A stretch of 64,000 nucleotides of DNA from Rhodobacterales bacterium HKCCE2091 (GCA_015689685.1 WVSL01000014.1:1-64000), one strand, 5' to 3'; shown: positions 17,321 to 27,305, counted from the stretch's first letter. Translations and numbers: made by a program. Notes: generated by a model from the sequence alone, not told the origin.

Positions 17321-20300
17321 GCCGGGCGGTGAAGCGGGTTGTCGCGGGGCCGAAGGGTGCGAAGCGGGTGGCGGTGCGGACGCGCGCGCGCGCCGTGCCG
17401 GGCCGCTCCGGGGGAGAGGGTGCGGATGGGGTCGATGCCGAGGCCGTGGGACTGGAGAGCGGCGGGCCGGAGTCAGGCGACGACGGGGCTTCGTTGGATC
17501 GGTCCGAGGGAGACCGCGCGGAGGGCTTTGCCGGGAGCGGTGATGCGGGCGGGGCGGACGACCGGGAAGGGTGTCCCGACGCGGAGGGGCAAACGCGGCA
17601 GGCCCATTCGGCGGCGGTGTTCCGGGACGCGCCGGGCGAAGAGGATACGGGCGGTGCTGCGGGCCGGGCGTCTGGGGAGCCGTACTGGCCCGAGGATGCG
17701 GAGTTCGAAGCGGATGCGCCGTGGTGGGAGGCTCCGGGAGATGATCCGGAGCCGCCGGATGGCGCGGAGGGTGCGGAGACCGCCGAGGCGGTCACGGGCA
17801 CCTCTTCGGCGGGCTACGACCCCGGGGCAATCGACCTCTCCGACCCAACCGCCGCCGATCTCGGCGCCACCGCCCGTCCCGGTCCCGGACCGGGCTACGC
17901 GGAGCTGTGCGTCACCACCAACTTCACCTTCCTCACCGGCGCCTCGCACCCCGAGGAGATGGTGGTGCGCGCCGCCGAACTGGGGCTGGAAGCCATCGCG
18001 ATCACCGACCGGAATTCGCTCGCGGGCGTTGTCCGGGGCTACCGGGCGCTGCGCGAACTGGAGCGCGAGACGGGCGGAGGCATCCCGATCGCGTCGCAGG
18101 CCCAGATCGACACCTGCCTGCGCCAGGCGGTGGGCGACCCGGTGCATCTCGACCGGCCCGCCGCGCCGCGCCTGCCGCGGCTGATCGTCGGCTGCCGGCT
18201 GGTGCTGCGCGACAGTCCGCTTCACTGGCTCGCCCTGCCGATGGACCGGATGGCCTATGCGCGGCTGTCGCGGCTGCTGACCACCGGCAAGCGGCGGGCG
18301 GAGAAGGGGGAGTGCCATCTCGACCTTCAGGACGTGCTGAAATCCTGTGACGGGATGATCCTGATCGGGCTGCCGCAACAGGGTCTCCGGGCCGCCACGC
18401 ACCACCTGCAACGGATGCAGCGGCGGTTTCCGGGCAACGTGTTCCTTGGCGCCGCGCCGCGCTACGACGGGTCGGACCAGGCCTGGCTCAGGGCCTGCGC
18501 GCGGGCGGCGATGGCGGCCTCGACGCCGATGGTGGCGGTGGGCGACGTGCTGATGCATCGGGCCGCGCGGCGGCAGCTCGCGGACGTGCTGACCTGCATG
18601 CGCGAGCACATCACCATCGACGAGATCGGCACCCGCGCCCTGCCGAACGCCGAACGCCGCCTGAAGGGCCGCGCCGACATGGCGCGCCTGTTCCGCGACC
18701 ATCCCGCCGCGCTCGCCCGCACGCTCCAGATCGCGGCGCGCTGCGCCTTTTCCCTGTCGGAACTCAGCTACGAGTATCCCGACGAAATCACCGACGGCGA
18801 GCCGCCGCAGGTGCGGCTTGAGCGGCTGACGCGCGAGGGGATGCGGCGGCGCTATCCCGGCGGCGCGCCGCAACGGGTGCGCGACCTCGTGGCCAAGGAA
18901 TTGCGGCTGGTGGAGGAACTGGGTTTCCCCGCCTACTTCCTGACCGTCAACGACATCGTCGCCTTCGCGCGGTCTCGCGGCATCCTGTGCCAGGGGCGCG
19001 GGTCGGCCGCGAACTCGATCCTGTGCTACCTGCTCGGCATCACCGATGTCGCGCCGGACATGATCGCGATGGTGTTCGAGCGTTTCATCTCGCGCTTCCG
19101 GGGCGAGCCGCCGGACATCGACGTGGATTTCGAACACGAGCGGCGGGAGGAGGTGATCCAGTGGATCTACGAGAAATACGGCCGCCACCGCGCCGGGCTC
19201 TGCGCCACCGTGATCCACTTTCGGTCCCGCGCCGCGATCCGCGAGGTGGGCAAGGTGATGGGCCTCAGCCAGGACGTCACCGCCAGCCTCGCGGGCCAGA
19301 TCTGGGGGATGTCGAACCGCGGCGCCGATCCCGACCGCATCCGCGAGATCGGGCTCGACCCGTCCGACCGCAGGCTCGCCCAGACCATCCGGCTGATCGG
19401 CGAGGTGATCGGTTTCCCCCGCCATCTCAGCCAGCATGTCGGCGGGTTCATCATCACCAAGGGGCGGCTCGACGAGCTTTGCCCGATCGAGAACGCGGCG
19501 ATGGAGGATCGCACGGTCATCGAGTGGGACAAGGACGACATCGACACCCTGCGCATCCTCAAGGTCGACGTTCTGGGCCTCGGCATGCTCACCTGCATCC
19601 GCAAGGCGTTCGAACTGACCGAACGGCACGAGAACCGGCCGCTCACCATCGCGTCCGTCCCGCAGGAGGACCCGGAGACCTACGCGATGCTGCAACAGGC
19701 CGACGCCATCGGCGTGTTCCAGGTCGAAAGCCGGGCGCAGATGGCGTTCCTGCCGCGGATGAAGCCGGAAACCTTCTACGACCTCGTGATCGAGGTCGCC
19801 ATCGTGCGCCCCGGCCCGATCCAGGGCGGCATGGTGCAGCCCTACGTGCGGCGGCGGCAGGGGCTGGAACGGCCGGAACCGCTCGGACCCGCGCTCGAGG
19901 AGGTGACGCGGCGGACACTAGGTGTGCCTCTGTTCCAGGAACAGGCGATGCAGATCGCCGTCGTCGGCGCGGGGTTCTCGGCCGAGGAAGCGGATCACCT
20001 GCGCCGCTCCATCACCTCGTTCCGGCGCATGGGCACGATCGGCGCGTTCCGGGACAAGTTCATCGCGGGGATGCTTGGCAACGGCTACGACATGGAGACC
20101 GCGGAACGCTGCTTCGGCCAGATCGAGGGCTTCGCCGATTACGGCTTTCCCGAAAGCCACGCCGCCGCCTTCGCGATGCTGGCCTATGTCTCGGCCTGGC
20201 TGAAGCGGCACCACCCGGCGGCGTTTGCCTGCGCGCTCCTGAACTCGCAGCCGATGGGCTTCTACGCGCCCGCGCAGATCGTGCGCGACGCGCGCGAGCA

Positions 20301-21174
20301 CGGGATCGAGGTGCGGCCGATCTGCGTCAACGCGAGCGAGTGGGACTGCACGCTGGAACGCCGCGCCGATGGCGGGCTGGCGCTGCGCCTGGGCTTCCGC
20401 CAGATCAAGGGCTTCCGCGAGGAGGACGCGGGCTGGATCACCGCCGCGCGCGGCAACGGCTACCGCGAGCCTGCCGCGCTCTGGCACCGCGCGGGCCTCG
20501 CCCCGCCCGCGCTGGAACGGCTGGCGGAGGCGGACGCGTTCTCCGACCTCGGGCTCACCCGCCGCGACGCGCTCTGGCAGGTCCGCGCGATCCGGGCCGA
20601 GAAACCGCTGCCGCTCTTCGACGACCCGATCGACGGCGAGGGCATCACCGAGCCGGCGGTGGATCTGCCGCCGATGCATCTCGGGCAGGAGGTGGTGGAG
20701 GATTACGTCTCCACCCGCCTGACCCTCCGCGCGCACCCGATGGAGCTGATCCGCCCGGGCCTCACGGGCCTTACCCCGAACGACCGGCTGATGACCGCGC
20801 CCCTGACCCGCACCGTGATCTGCGGCCTCGTCATCACCCGCCAGCGCCCCGGCACCGCGTCGGGCGTGGTGTTCCTGACGCTGGAGGACGAGACCGGGGT
20901 CGCCAACGTGATCGTCTGGCCCAAGATCTACGAACGTTTCCGCCGCATCGTGATGGGCGCGCGGCTGATCCGCGTCACCGGCTATCTCCAGCGCGAGGGC
21001 ATCGTCGTTCACCTGATCGCGCAGGAGGTCGAGGACCTGTCAGGACACCTCTCCGCCCTCGCCTCGCCGCTGGAGGACGCCGGCGGGACGGGCAGGCGCC
21101 CGCCGAAACCCGCGCAGGCGATGCACCCGAGGGAGCAGGCGAAGAAGCTTTTCCCGAGCCGGGATTTTCATTGA
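17317..21174 (+). CDS. dnaE2: Error-prone DNA polymerase DnaE2 with long acidic N-terminal extension
   Basis: 1285 residues, longer than usual DnaE2 (about 1050-1150). The PHP domain begins only near residue 195 (TNFTFLTGASHPEE, H211). The palm motif PPDIDVDF gives catalytic D602 and D604. The fingers follow, with helix-hairpin-helix motifs and a C-terminal OB fold (GLVITRQRPGTASGVVFLTL). The first ~190 residues are acidic, Gly/Glu/Asp-rich and probably disordered after a basic start (MSRAVKRVVAGPKGAKRVAV). DnaE2 carries out mutagenic translesion synthesis with ImuA/ImuB. The ATG at 17317 overlaps the imuB stop, arguing that the extension is translated; an internal start near the PHP domain would give a normal-sized enzyme. 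Confidence 0.93.
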   Translation: MSRAVKRVVAGPKGAKRVAVRTRARAVPGRSGGEGADGVDAEAVGLESGGPESGDDGASLDRSEGDRAEGFAGSGDAGGADDREGCPDAEGQTRQAHSAAVFRDAPGEEDTGGAAGRASGEPYWPEDAEFEADAPWWEAPGDDPEPPDGAEGAETAEAVTGTSSAGYDPGAIDLSDPTAADLGATARPGPGPGYAELCVTTNFTFLTGASHPEEMVVRAAELGLEAIAITDRNSLAGVVRGYRALRELERETGGGIPIASQAQIDTCLRQAVGDPVHLDRPAAPRLPRLIVGCRLVLRDSPLHWLALPMDRMAYARLSRLLTTGKRRAEKGECHLDLQDVLKSCDGMILIGLPQQGLRAATHHLQRMQRRFPGNVFLGAAPRYDGSDQAWLRACARAAMAASTPMVAVGDVLMHRAARRQLADVLTCMREHITIDEIGTRALPNAERRLKGRADMARLFRDHPAALARTLQIAARCAFSLSELSYEYPDEITDGEPPQVRLERLTREGMRRRYPGGAPQRVRDLVAKELRLVEELGFPAYFLTVNDIVAFARSRGILCQGRGSAANSILCYLLGITDVAPDMIAMVFERFISRFRGEPPDIDVDFEHERREEVIQWIYEKYGRHRAGLCATVIHFRSRAAIREVGKVMGLSQDVTASLAGQIWGMSNRGADPDRIREIGLDPSDRRLAQTIRLIGEVIGFPRHLSQHVGGFIITKGRLDELCPIENAAMEDRTVIEWDKDDIDTLRILKVDVLGLGMLTCIRKAFELTERHENRPLTIASVPQEDPETYAMLQQADAIGVFQVESRAQMAFLPRMKPETFYDLVIEVAIVRPGPIQGGMVQPYVRRRQGLERPEPLGPALEEVTRRTLGVPLFQEQAMQIAVVGAGFSAEEADHLRRSITSFRRMGTIGAFRDKFIAGMLGNGYDMETAERCFGQIEGFADYGFPESHAAAFAMLAYVSAWLKRHHPAAFACALLNSQPMGFYAPAQIVRDAREHGIEVRPICVNASEWDCTLERRADGGLALRLGFRQIKGFREEDAGWITAARGNGYREPAALWHRAGLAPPALERLAEADAFSDLGLTRRDALWQVRAIRAEKPLPLFDDPIDGEGITEPAVDLPPMHLGQEVVEDYVSTRLTLRAHPMELIRPGLTGLTPNDRLMTAPLTRTVICGLVITRQRPGTASGVVFLTLEDETGVANVIVWPKIYERFRRIVMGARLIRVTGYLQREGIVVHLIAQEVEDLSGHLSALASPLEDAGGTGRRPPKPAQAMHPREQAKKLFPSRDFH

Positions 21175-21200
21175 GGGGGCGCGCCGGTGGTGAGTTTGGA

Positions 21201-21240
21201 TGCCTCCGGCGGGAGGTATTCGGGGGACGAAGAAGGGCAG
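21201..21240 (+). repeat. Dispersed intergenic repeat type 1, copy 3
   Basis: Downstream of dnaE2: TGCCTCCGGCGGGAGGTATT followed by a G-run and a GACGAAGAAGGGC tail. This is the clearest copy of the Rhodobacteraceae-type intergenic repeat (CCTCCGGCGGGAGG palindrome, TATT, G-run, AAGAAG tail). Related copies are at 11521 and 15206. Confidence 0.6.
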
Positions 21241-21251
21241 ACACACCGCGC

Positions 21252-21275
21252 CAAGGGACCGGTCATCGTCCCTTG
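21252..21275. terminator. Hairpin between convergent dnaE2 and kdgK
   Basis: Perfect 8-bp inverted repeat CAAGGGAC / GTCCCTTG with an 8-base loop in the gap between two convergent genes. It is a candidate bidirectional terminator, without an obvious T-run on either side. Confidence 0.5.
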
Positions 21276-21289
21276 CCAACGGGACGGCG

Positions 21290-22180
21290 TCACACCGCCA
21301 CCAGCGCCCCCCGCGCCCCGATCACTTTCGCGGCCAGCGCGGTACCCTCGGCGGCTGCCTCGACCGCGCTTTGCCCCGCCATCAGCGCCGCGAAGAAGGC
21401 GCCGTTGAAGCTGTCGCCCGCGGCGGTGGTGTCGACGACCTCCGCTGCGGGGACGGGCGTGACGACAGCTGTCTCCGACCCGTCGCGGATCAGCATCTGG
21501 CCGGGGCCGTTCTTCACGATGATGCGGCTGCAACCGGCCTCGGCGTAGCGCGCGGCGGTGGCGGCGGGGTCGGCGTCGCCGAAGTGGTCGGCCTCGTCCT
21601 CGAAGGACGGCAGCGCGATGTCGGCGGCCTTCGCGCCCTCCATGACCCAGTGCCGCATCTCGTCGCCCGTGGCCCAGAGCCGGGGGCGGAGGTTCGGGTC
21701 GAACGCGACCCAGGCGCCCGCCCATCGCGCGGCGGCGATGGCGGCCAGCAGGCGTTCCCGCCCCGCGTCGGGCAGGATCGCCAGTGTGATTCCCGAAAAG
21801 TATACAAGATCTCCCGCGCCGATCCCCGGCAGCGTGTCGAGATCGTCGGCCAGCGTCCGCGCTGCGGCGGTGCTGCGCCAGTAGGAGAAGCTGCGTTCGC
21901 CGTCCTTCAGCGAGATCAGGTAAAGCCCCACCGTCCGCCCCGGCCGCACCTTCAGTTCCGGCACCACGCCCGCGTCACGGATGAAATCCGTCATCGCCCG
22001 GGACGGCCCGTCATCGCCCACGGCGCTGAGATAGGCGACCTCGAGCCCCTCGACGCCCGCGCGGCGCGCGTACCACGCGGTGTTGAACGTGTCCCCGGCG
22101 AAGCCCATCGCGTAGCGGCCATCCGCCTGCGGGGCCATCTCGATCATGCATTCGCCGATGCACAGCAGGCGCGCGGTCAT
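21290..22180 (-). CDS. kdgK: 2-keto-3-deoxygluconate kinase (PfkB family)
   Basis: 296 residues of the ribokinase/PfkB fold. The N-terminal CIGECMIEM and AGDTFNTAWYARR block contacts the substrate, and the C-terminal DTTAAGDSFNGAFF is PfkB signature 2 with the catalytic Asp. It phosphorylates KDG to KDPG, the common end-product step for both uronate branches encoded in this island. The ATG overlaps the stop of the upstream GntR regulator (22177-22180), so regulator and kinase are co-transcribed. An Eda aldolase for the next step is not in the window. Confidence 0.88.
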   Translation of the reverse strand: MTARLLCIGECMIEMAPQADGRYAMGFAGDTFNTAWYARRAGVEGLEVAYLSAVGDDGPSRAMTDFIRDAGVVPELKVRPGRTVGLYLISLKDGERSFSYWRSTAAARTLADDLDTLPGIGAGDLVYFSGITLAILPDAGRERLLAAIAAARWAGAWVAFDPNLRPRLWATGDEMRHWVMEGAKAADIALPSFEDEADHFGDADPAATAARYAEAGCSRIIVKNGPGQMLIRDGSETAVVTPVPAAEVVDTTAAGDSFNGAFFAALMAGQSAVEAAAEGTALAAKVIGARGALVAV

Positions 22181-22875
22181 TCCCCGGACTCGAAGTATTC
22201 GCTATGCGCCTCGCGGATCCGTTCGAGCGCGTTGCGGATGTCGCCGAGGTGGACCCGCAGGGCCTGTTCCGTCCGTTCCGGGTCGCCGGCCTCGATGGCG
22301 TCGATGATCGCGTGATGTTCGGACAGGACCTGGCGGCGGTGTGCGGTCGAGAGGGTCAGGTAGCGCACGCGGTCCATGTGCGCCTTCTGCTCCTGGATCA
22401 GGGTCCAGGCATGGGGCTGGCCGGCCATTTCGCAGAAGCTCGCGTGGAGTTCCTCGTCGAAGCCGTGGAAGATCGACGGATCCCTGCTGTCGAGCGCGCT
22501 TTCCTGCCGGGCGAGGATTTCGCGCAGGTGGGCGACCTCCTCGGGCCCGGCGCTGGCGGCGACGAGGCGCAGGCATTCGACCTCGATCGCGACACGCACG
22601 AAGGCGGCATCCAGCACCGCGCGTTCGGAGATCTTGGTGATGAGCGTCGCCCGCTGGGGCCGGATCGACACGAAGCCGAGCTTCGACAGGCGGAAGAAGG
22701 CATCGCGCACAGGCTGCCGCGACACGTCGAGTTGCCGGGCGATGTCGGTTTCGGACACCTTGGTGCCGGGCGGCAGCTGCAGCGACACGACCGCGTCGTA
22801 GAGAGAGCGGAAGATCTGGTCGGTGGCCGTGAGCGCCGGGGGCTGCGCAAGCGGCGAAATGGCGAGCTCTGGCAT
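22177..22875 (-). CDS. GntR/FadR-family regulator of the uronate genes
   Basis: 232 residues from the ATG at 22875, chosen because GGAGGTGCC sits just before it; an ATG at 22929 would add 18 residues. The N-terminal winged helix (IFRSLYDAVVSLQLPPGTKVSETDIARQL, then VSRQPVRDAFFRLSKLGFV) is classic GntR. The C-terminal FCD all-helical domain includes DEELHASFCEMAG and EHHAIIDAIEAGD, with His residues that usually bind a metal and an acid ligand. Divergent placement opposite uxaC and co-transcription with kdgK suggest a hexuronate-responsive repressor (UxuR/ExuR-like). Confidence 0.85.
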   Translation of the reverse strand: MPELAISPLAQPPALTATDQIFRSLYDAVVSLQLPPGTKVSETDIARQLDVSRQPVRDAFFRLSKLGFVSIRPQRATLITKISERAVLDAAFVRVAIEVECLRLVAASAGPEEVAHLREILARQESALDSRDPSIFHGFDEELHASFCEMAGQPHAWTLIQEQKAHMDRVRYLTLSTAHRRQVLSEHHAIIDAIEAGDPERTEQALRVHLGDIRNALERIREAHSEYFESGE

Positions 22876-22920
22876 GGCACCTCCGGCTGATGGCCTTTCC
22901 GGAATAGTCCGAAAAGCCCT

Positions 22921-22949
22921 TTGACTCAACTAGCCATCTAGCATATTAG
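22921..22949 (+). promoter_or_regulatory. Predicted sigma-70 promoter of the uxaC operon with overlapping operator
   Basis: TTGACT (22921-22926), a 17-base spacer and TATTAG (22944-22949) make a near-consensus sigma-70 promoter about 35 bases before uxaC. The imperfect palindrome CTAGCATATTAG (22938-22949) covers the -10 element. Its first 11 bases recur at 33061-33071 before the GH4/Tog operon, so it is a candidate operator for the adjacent GntR regulator. Confidence 0.55.
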
Positions 22950-22985
22950 CAGACTAAATTACCAGAACAGGGACGAAAACACCGC

Positions 22986-24392
22986 ATGAGCCTGACCGAT
23001 CCCGACCGCCTGTTCCCGGTGGAGCCGTCGTTGCGCGACCGCGCGCGGGCGCTCTACGACAGCGTGAAGGACCTGCCGATCGTCAGCCCTCATGGCCATT
23101 GCGACCCCCGCTGGTTCGCGGAGAACGAGCGGTTCCCGAACCCCGCCGAACTGTTCGTAGTCCCAGATCACTACGTCTTCCGGATGCTCGTCAGCCAGGG
23201 CGTGAAGCTGACCGACCTCGGCGTTCCGCGCGAGGACGGCGGCGAGACCGAGACCGATCCCCGCGCGATCTGGCGGCGCTTCGCGGAGAACATGAAGCTG
23301 TTCCGCGCCACGCCGTCCGAGATGTGGCTGAACCACTCGTTCGAGCATGTCTTCGGCCTGACCGAGCCGCTGTCGGCCGCCACCGCCGAGATGTACTACG
23401 ACCACATCGACGCGAAACTGGCGGAGCCCGCGTTCCGGCCCCGCGCGCTGTTCGAAAGCTTCGGGATCGAGGTGCTGGCGACGACCGAGGGCGCGCTCGA
23501 CGACCTGCGCTGGCACCGGCAGATGCGCGACAGCGGCTGGACCGGCCGCGTGGTCACGACCTACCGGCCCGATGCCGTCGTCGACCCGGAGTTCGAGGGT
23601 TTCGCCGAGAACGTCGCGCGGCTCGGCGAGATCACGGGCGAGGATACCGCGACCTGGGCCGGATACCTCGACGCGCACCGGGCGCGGCGGGCCTTCTTCA
23701 AGGACCACGGCGCGACCGCATCGGATCACGGCCACGCCTCGGCGCGCACCGCGAACCTGTCGCAGGCGGAGGCCGCGGCGTTGTTCGACAAGGCGCGGGC
23801 CGGGACCTGCTCGGCGGAGGAAGCCGACCTCTTCCGCGGCCAGATGCTGACCGAGATGGCGCGGATGAGCCTTGATGACGGGCTGACGCTGCAGATCCAC
23901 GCGGGGTCGCGGCGGAACCACTCCGCCCAGGTCTTCGCCGCGCATGGCCGCGACAAGGGTTTCGACATCCCCGGGCGCACCGACTACGTCGCGGCGCTGA
24001 AGCCGATGCTGGACGCGGTCGGGATGGAGCCGGGGCTGACCATCATCCTGTTCACCCTCGACGAGACCGTCTACGGCCGCGAACTGGCCCCGCTCGCGGG
24101 GGCCTATCCCTCGCTGAAGCTGGGGCCGCCGTGGTGGTTCTTCGACAGCTACGAGGGCATCAAGCGGTTCCGCGAGGCCACGACGGAAACCTGCGGTTTC
24201 TACAACACGGCCGGATTCAACGACGACACCCGCGCGTTCTGCTCGATCCCCGCCCGCCACGACGTGGCCCGGCGGTCGGATTGCGCCTACCTCGCGACGC
24301 TCGTCGGCACGGGACGCCTGCGCGAAGCGGAGGCTTTCGAGGTCGCACGCGACCTTTCGTACCAGCTGGCAAAGGACGCCTACGGACTTTGA
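22986..24392 (+). CDS. uxaC: Uronate (glucuronate/galacturonate) isomerase
   Basis: 468 residues, standard UxaC length. The N-terminal [19 protein letters not shown] contains the metal-binding H-x-H pair. Later blocks include [43 protein letters not shown] and [17 protein letters not shown], all characteristic of UxaC. It converts D-galacturonate to tagaturonate and D-glucuronate to fructuronate. First gene of a long plus-strand operon that runs to uxaA. Confidence 0.95.
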   Translation: MSLTDPDRLFPVEPSLRDRARALYDSVKDLPIVSPHGHCDPRWFAENERFPNPAELFVVPDHYVFRMLVSQGVKLTDLGVPREDGGETETDPRAIWRRFAENMKLFRATPSEMWLNHSFEHVFGLTEPLSAATAEMYYDHIDAKLAEPAFRPRALFESFGIEVLATTEGALDDLRWHRQMRDSGWTGRVVTTYRPDAVVDPEFEGFAENVARLGEITGEDTATWAGYLDAHRARRAFFKDHGATASDHGHASARTANLSQAEAAALFDKARAGTCSAEEADLFRGQMLTEMARMSLDDGLTLQIHAGSRRNHSAQVFAAHGRDKGFDIPGRTDYVAALKPMLDAVGMEPGLTIILFTLDETVYGRELAPLAGAYPSLKLGPPWWFFDSYEGIKRFREATTETCGFYNTAGFNDDTRAFCSIPARHDVARRSDCAYLATLVGTGRLREAEAFEVARDLSYQLAKDAYGL

Positions 24393-24415
24393 CGGCATTC
24401 TTCAGGGAGGAAGAC

Positions 24416-25396
24416 ATGACGAAACACCTGACCGCGCTGGCCGCCTTCGCAGCGACCACCGCACTCGCCTCGGGCGCATTCGCCTGCGAGGTCACGCTCC
24501 GGTCATCGGACACCCATCCCGACGGATACCCGACCGTGTCCGCCGTGCAGTACATGGGCGAACTGCTGGAAGAACGTTCCGGCGGCCGTCTCTGCGTCGA
24601 GGTGTTCCACTCGGCCCAGCTGGGCGAGGAAGCCGACACGATCGAGCAGACGCAGCTCGGCGTGATCGACCTCAACCGCGTCTCGCTCGGGCCGTTCAAC
24701 AACATCATCGAGGAAACCAAGGTCTTCTCGCTGCCCTACATCTTCCGGTCGGTCGAGCACATGCACAACGTGGTCGACGGCGAGATCGGGCAGGAGATTC
24801 TCGACGCTTTTGCGGATCATGACCTGATCGGCCTTGCCTACTACGACGGCGGCGCGCGGTCGTTCTACAACAGCCAGCGCCCGATCACCTCGATCGCGGA
24901 CATCGAGGGCATGTCCTTCCGCGTCATGCAGTCGGACGTGTTCGTGGACATGGTCGACGCGCTCGGCGGCAACGCGACGCCGATGCCCTACGGCGAGGTC
25001 TACACCTCGATCCAGACCGGCGCGATCGACGGCGCGGAGAACAACTGGCCGTCCTTCGAGTCCTCCGGCCACTACGAGGTCGCGGGCTACTACACGCTCG
25101 ACGAGCACCTGATCGTCCCCGAGGTCCTGGTGATGTCTGAGATCAGCTGGAACCGGCTGTCGGCCGAGGACCAGGAGCTTGTCCGCCAGGCCGCGCGGGA
25201 CAGCGTTCCGTTCATGCGCGAGCAGTGGCAGGCGCGGGAGGAAGCCTCCGAGGAGCTCGTCCGCGCCGCCGGCGTCGAGATCATCGAGGACATCGACAAG
25301 ACCCCGTTCATCGAGGCGATGGTGCCGGTCTACGAGCGCCACGTCACCAGCGACGCCCTGCGCGCACTGGTCACGCGGATCCAGGAAACCGAGTGA
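24416..25396 (+). CDS. TRAP transporter substrate-binding protein (DctP family)
   Basis: 326 residues with a signal peptide ([19 protein letters not shown], mature start [12 protein letters not shown]). DctP-family features include the helix around [21 protein letters not shown], the [11 protein letters not shown] block whose Arg normally clamps the ligand carboxylate, and [27 protein letters not shown] precedes the ATG. It feeds the DctQ/DctM membrane subunits encoded next. Flanking uxaC and kdgF/kduI suggest a uronate or 4,5-unsaturated uronate ligand. Confidence 0.9.
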   Translation: MTKHLTALAAFAATTALASGAFACEVTLRSSDTHPDGYPTVSAVQYMGELLEERSGGRLCVEVFHSAQLGEEADTIEQTQLGVIDLNRVSLGPFNNIIEETKVFSLPYIFRSVEHMHNVVDGEIGQEILDAFADHDLIGLAYYDGGARSFYNSQRPITSIADIEGMSFRVMQSDVFVDMVDALGGNATPMPYGEVYTSIQTGAIDGAENNWPSFESSGHYEVAGYYTLDEHLIVPEVLVMSEISWNRLSAEDQELVRQAARDSVPFMREQWQAREEASEELVRAAGVEIIEDIDKTPFIEAMVPVYERHVTSDALRALVTRIQETE

Positions 25397-25413
25397 CCTC
25401 CTGACCCCGACAA

Positions 25414-25440
25414 CGGCCGCCCGCATCTCGCGGGCGGCCG
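25414..25440 (+). terminator. Strong hairpin after TRAP binding-protein gene
   Basis: Perfect 11-bp inverted repeat CGGCCGCCCGC / GCGGGCGGCCG, loop ATCTC, followed by the pyrimidine-rich ACTTTCTCTC. It lies 18 bases after the binding-protein stop and 25 before dctQ. Probable partial terminator or stabiliser that lifts binding-protein expression over the membrane subunits. Confidence 0.7.
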
Positions 25441-25464
25441 ACTTTCTCTCTGGCGAGGCTGAAC

Positions 25465-26013
25465 GTGCAAGCAACGGTTCTCCGGATCTCGGCCGTGATC
25501 GGCGTGATTTCCCGCATTTCGCTCTGGCTTTCGGGCGCCGGCCTCGTCGCGATGACGGTGCTGATCGCGTGGCAGGTCTGGGGCCGCTACGTGATGAACG
25601 ACACCCCCACCTGGACCGAGATCACGTCCGTCCTGCTGATGGGCTGGTTCATCCTGCTCGGCGCGGCCGTGGGCCTGCGCGAGGGCAACCACCTCAGCTT
25701 CGACGTGCTGCTGTACGTCCTGCCGAAAGGCGTGAACGGGGTCCTGCACACGGTGTCGGATGCCGTGGTCGCGATCTTCGGCATCGGCATGGTCGTCTAC
25801 GGCATCCAGCTTGCCGCGCAGACCTGGTCGAACACCATGCCGCTTCTCGGTATCTCGGGCGGCATCGGCTACCTCGCGCTCATCTGCGGCGGCGTCCTGA
25901 TGGTCCTGTTCGCGCTTGAGCGGATCCTGCGCCGCGCGGTCGGCCTCCCGACTTACCGGTTCGGCGACGACGTGGAAGACGAGACCGAAGCCGCCATCCA
26001 CGGGGGCGCCTGA
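25465..26013 (+). CDS. TRAP transporter small membrane subunit (DctQ)
   Basis: 182 residues with a GTG start at 25465. Four hydrophobic segments (~18-38, ~52-72, ~92-115, ~130-155) and the conserved W-x-E-I pattern (TPTWTEITSVLLMGWFILLGAA) followed by GLREGNHL are diagnostic of DctQ. It forms the TRAP permease complex with DctM, whose ATG at 26015 follows one base after the stop codon. A long polar tail follows the last TM. Confidence 0.88.
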   Translation: MQATVLRISAVIGVISRISLWLSGAGLVAMTVLIAWQVWGRYVMNDTPTWTEITSVLLMGWFILLGAAVGLREGNHLSFDVLLYVLPKGVNGVLHTVSDAVVAIFGIGMVVYGIQLAAQTWSNTMPLLGISGGIGYLALICGGVLMVLFALERILRRAVGLPTYRFGDDVEDETEAAIHGGA

Positions 26014-26014
26014 C

Positions 26015-27295
26015 ATGGAACTTCTCGTCCTCTTCGGCACCTTCACGGTGCTTCTGCTGATCGGCACGCCGGTCGCCTTCTGCCTTGGCGTCGCGTCCTT
26101 CGCGACCATCGCCTATATCGGCCTGCCGCCGGTGGTGGTGTTCCAGCGCCTGAACTCAGGCATATCGGTCTTCGTCCTGATGGCGATCCCGTTCTTCATC
26201 TACGCGGGCGAGCTGATGGTGCGTGGCGACATCGCCCGAAGGCTCGTGGCGCTCGCCGCGGCGGGCGTCGGGCACATGCGCGGGGGTCTCGGGCAGGTGA
26301 ACATCGCGGCCTCGGTGCTGTTCGGCGGCATCTCGGGCTCCGCCGCCGCCGACGCCTCGGCCATCGGGGGCCTGATGATCCCGCAGATGGAGGAACGCGG
26401 CTACGGGCGCGACTTCGCCGTCAACGTCACGGTGGTCTCGTCGATCATCGCGCTGATGCTGCCGCCGTCGCACAACCTCATCATCTACGCGATCTCGGCG
26501 GGCGGGCGCATTTCCATCGCGGATCTGTTCACCGCGGGCATCCTGCCGGGCCTGATCCTCGCCCTGTCGCTCATGTTCGTCGCCTATTTCGTCGCCAAGA
26601 AGCGCGGATACTCGACCGAGCCCTTCCCGGGCGGCCGCGCCGTCCTGATGCTGCTTCTGAACGCGACGCCCGGCCTGATCCTCGTGGCGATCATCTTCGG
26701 CGGCGTCCGGTCAGGCATCTTCACGGCGTCCGAATCCTCGTGCATCGCGGTGGTCTACGCGATCCTCGCCACCATCCTCGTCTACCGCTCGCTGTCGTGG
26801 AACGATTTCGTCGCGGCCACGCTCGGCGCGGTGCGGACGGCGTCGATGGTGCTGCTGGTGATCGGCTCGGCCGCCGCCTTCGCATGGCTGCTAGCCTACC
26901 TGCGGGTTCCGGCGACGCTGGTGGAGCTGATCTCGGGCGTGTCGGAGAACCCAATCGTGATCCTGCTGATGCTGAACATCCTCCTGCTGTTCCTCGGCAC
27001 CTTCATGGACATGAGCCCGCTGATCGTCATCACAACGCCGATCTTCCTGCCGGTCGCCACGGCCTTCGGCGTCGACCCCGTGCATTTCGGCATCATCCTG
27101 ATCCTGAACCTCGGCATCGGGCTCTGCACGCCGCCGGTGGGCGCGGTCCTGTTCGTCGGCTGTGCGGTGGGGCGTCTGCCCGTGGGGCAGGCGATCCGGA
27201 CGATCTGGCCGTTCTACGGCGCGGCCGTGTTCACCCTGATGCTCGTCACCTACATCCCGGCGCTATCGCTCTGGCTGCCGTCGCTGTTCCGCTGA
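26015..27295 (+). CDS. TRAP transporter large permease subunit (DctM)
   Basis: 426 residues with about 12 hydrophobic segments. Family blocks include AIPFFIYAGELMVRGDIARRL, NIAASVLFGGISGSAAADASAIG, MLPPSHNLIIY, and near the end FMDMSPLIVITTPIFLPVA and LNLGIGLCTPPVGAVLF. It is the ion-coupled transport subunit of the TRAP system encoded with dctP and dctQ, predicted to import uronates into the cytoplasm where UxaC, KdgF and KduI act. Confidence 0.92.
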   Translation: MELLVLFGTFTVLLLIGTPVAFCLGVASFATIAYIGLPPVVVFQRLNSGISVFVLMAIPFFIYAGELMVRGDIARRLVALAAAGVGHMRGGLGQVNIAASVLFGGISGSAAADASAIGGLMIPQMEERGYGRDFAVNVTVVSSIIALMLPPSHNLIIYAISAGGRISIADLFTAGILPGLILALSLMFVAYFVAKKRGYSTEPFPGGRAVLMLLLNATPGLILVAIIFGGVRSGIFTASESSCIAVVYAILATILVYRSLSWNDFVAATLGAVRTASMVLLVIGSAAAFAWLLAYLRVPATLVELISGVSENPIVILLMLNILLLFLGTFMDMSPLIVITTPIFLPVATAFGVDPVHFGIILILNLGIGLCTPPVGAVLFVGCAVGRLPVGQAIRTIWPFYGAAVFTLMLVTYIPALSLWLPSLFR

Positions 27296-27305
27296 GGCCC
27301 GCCCG

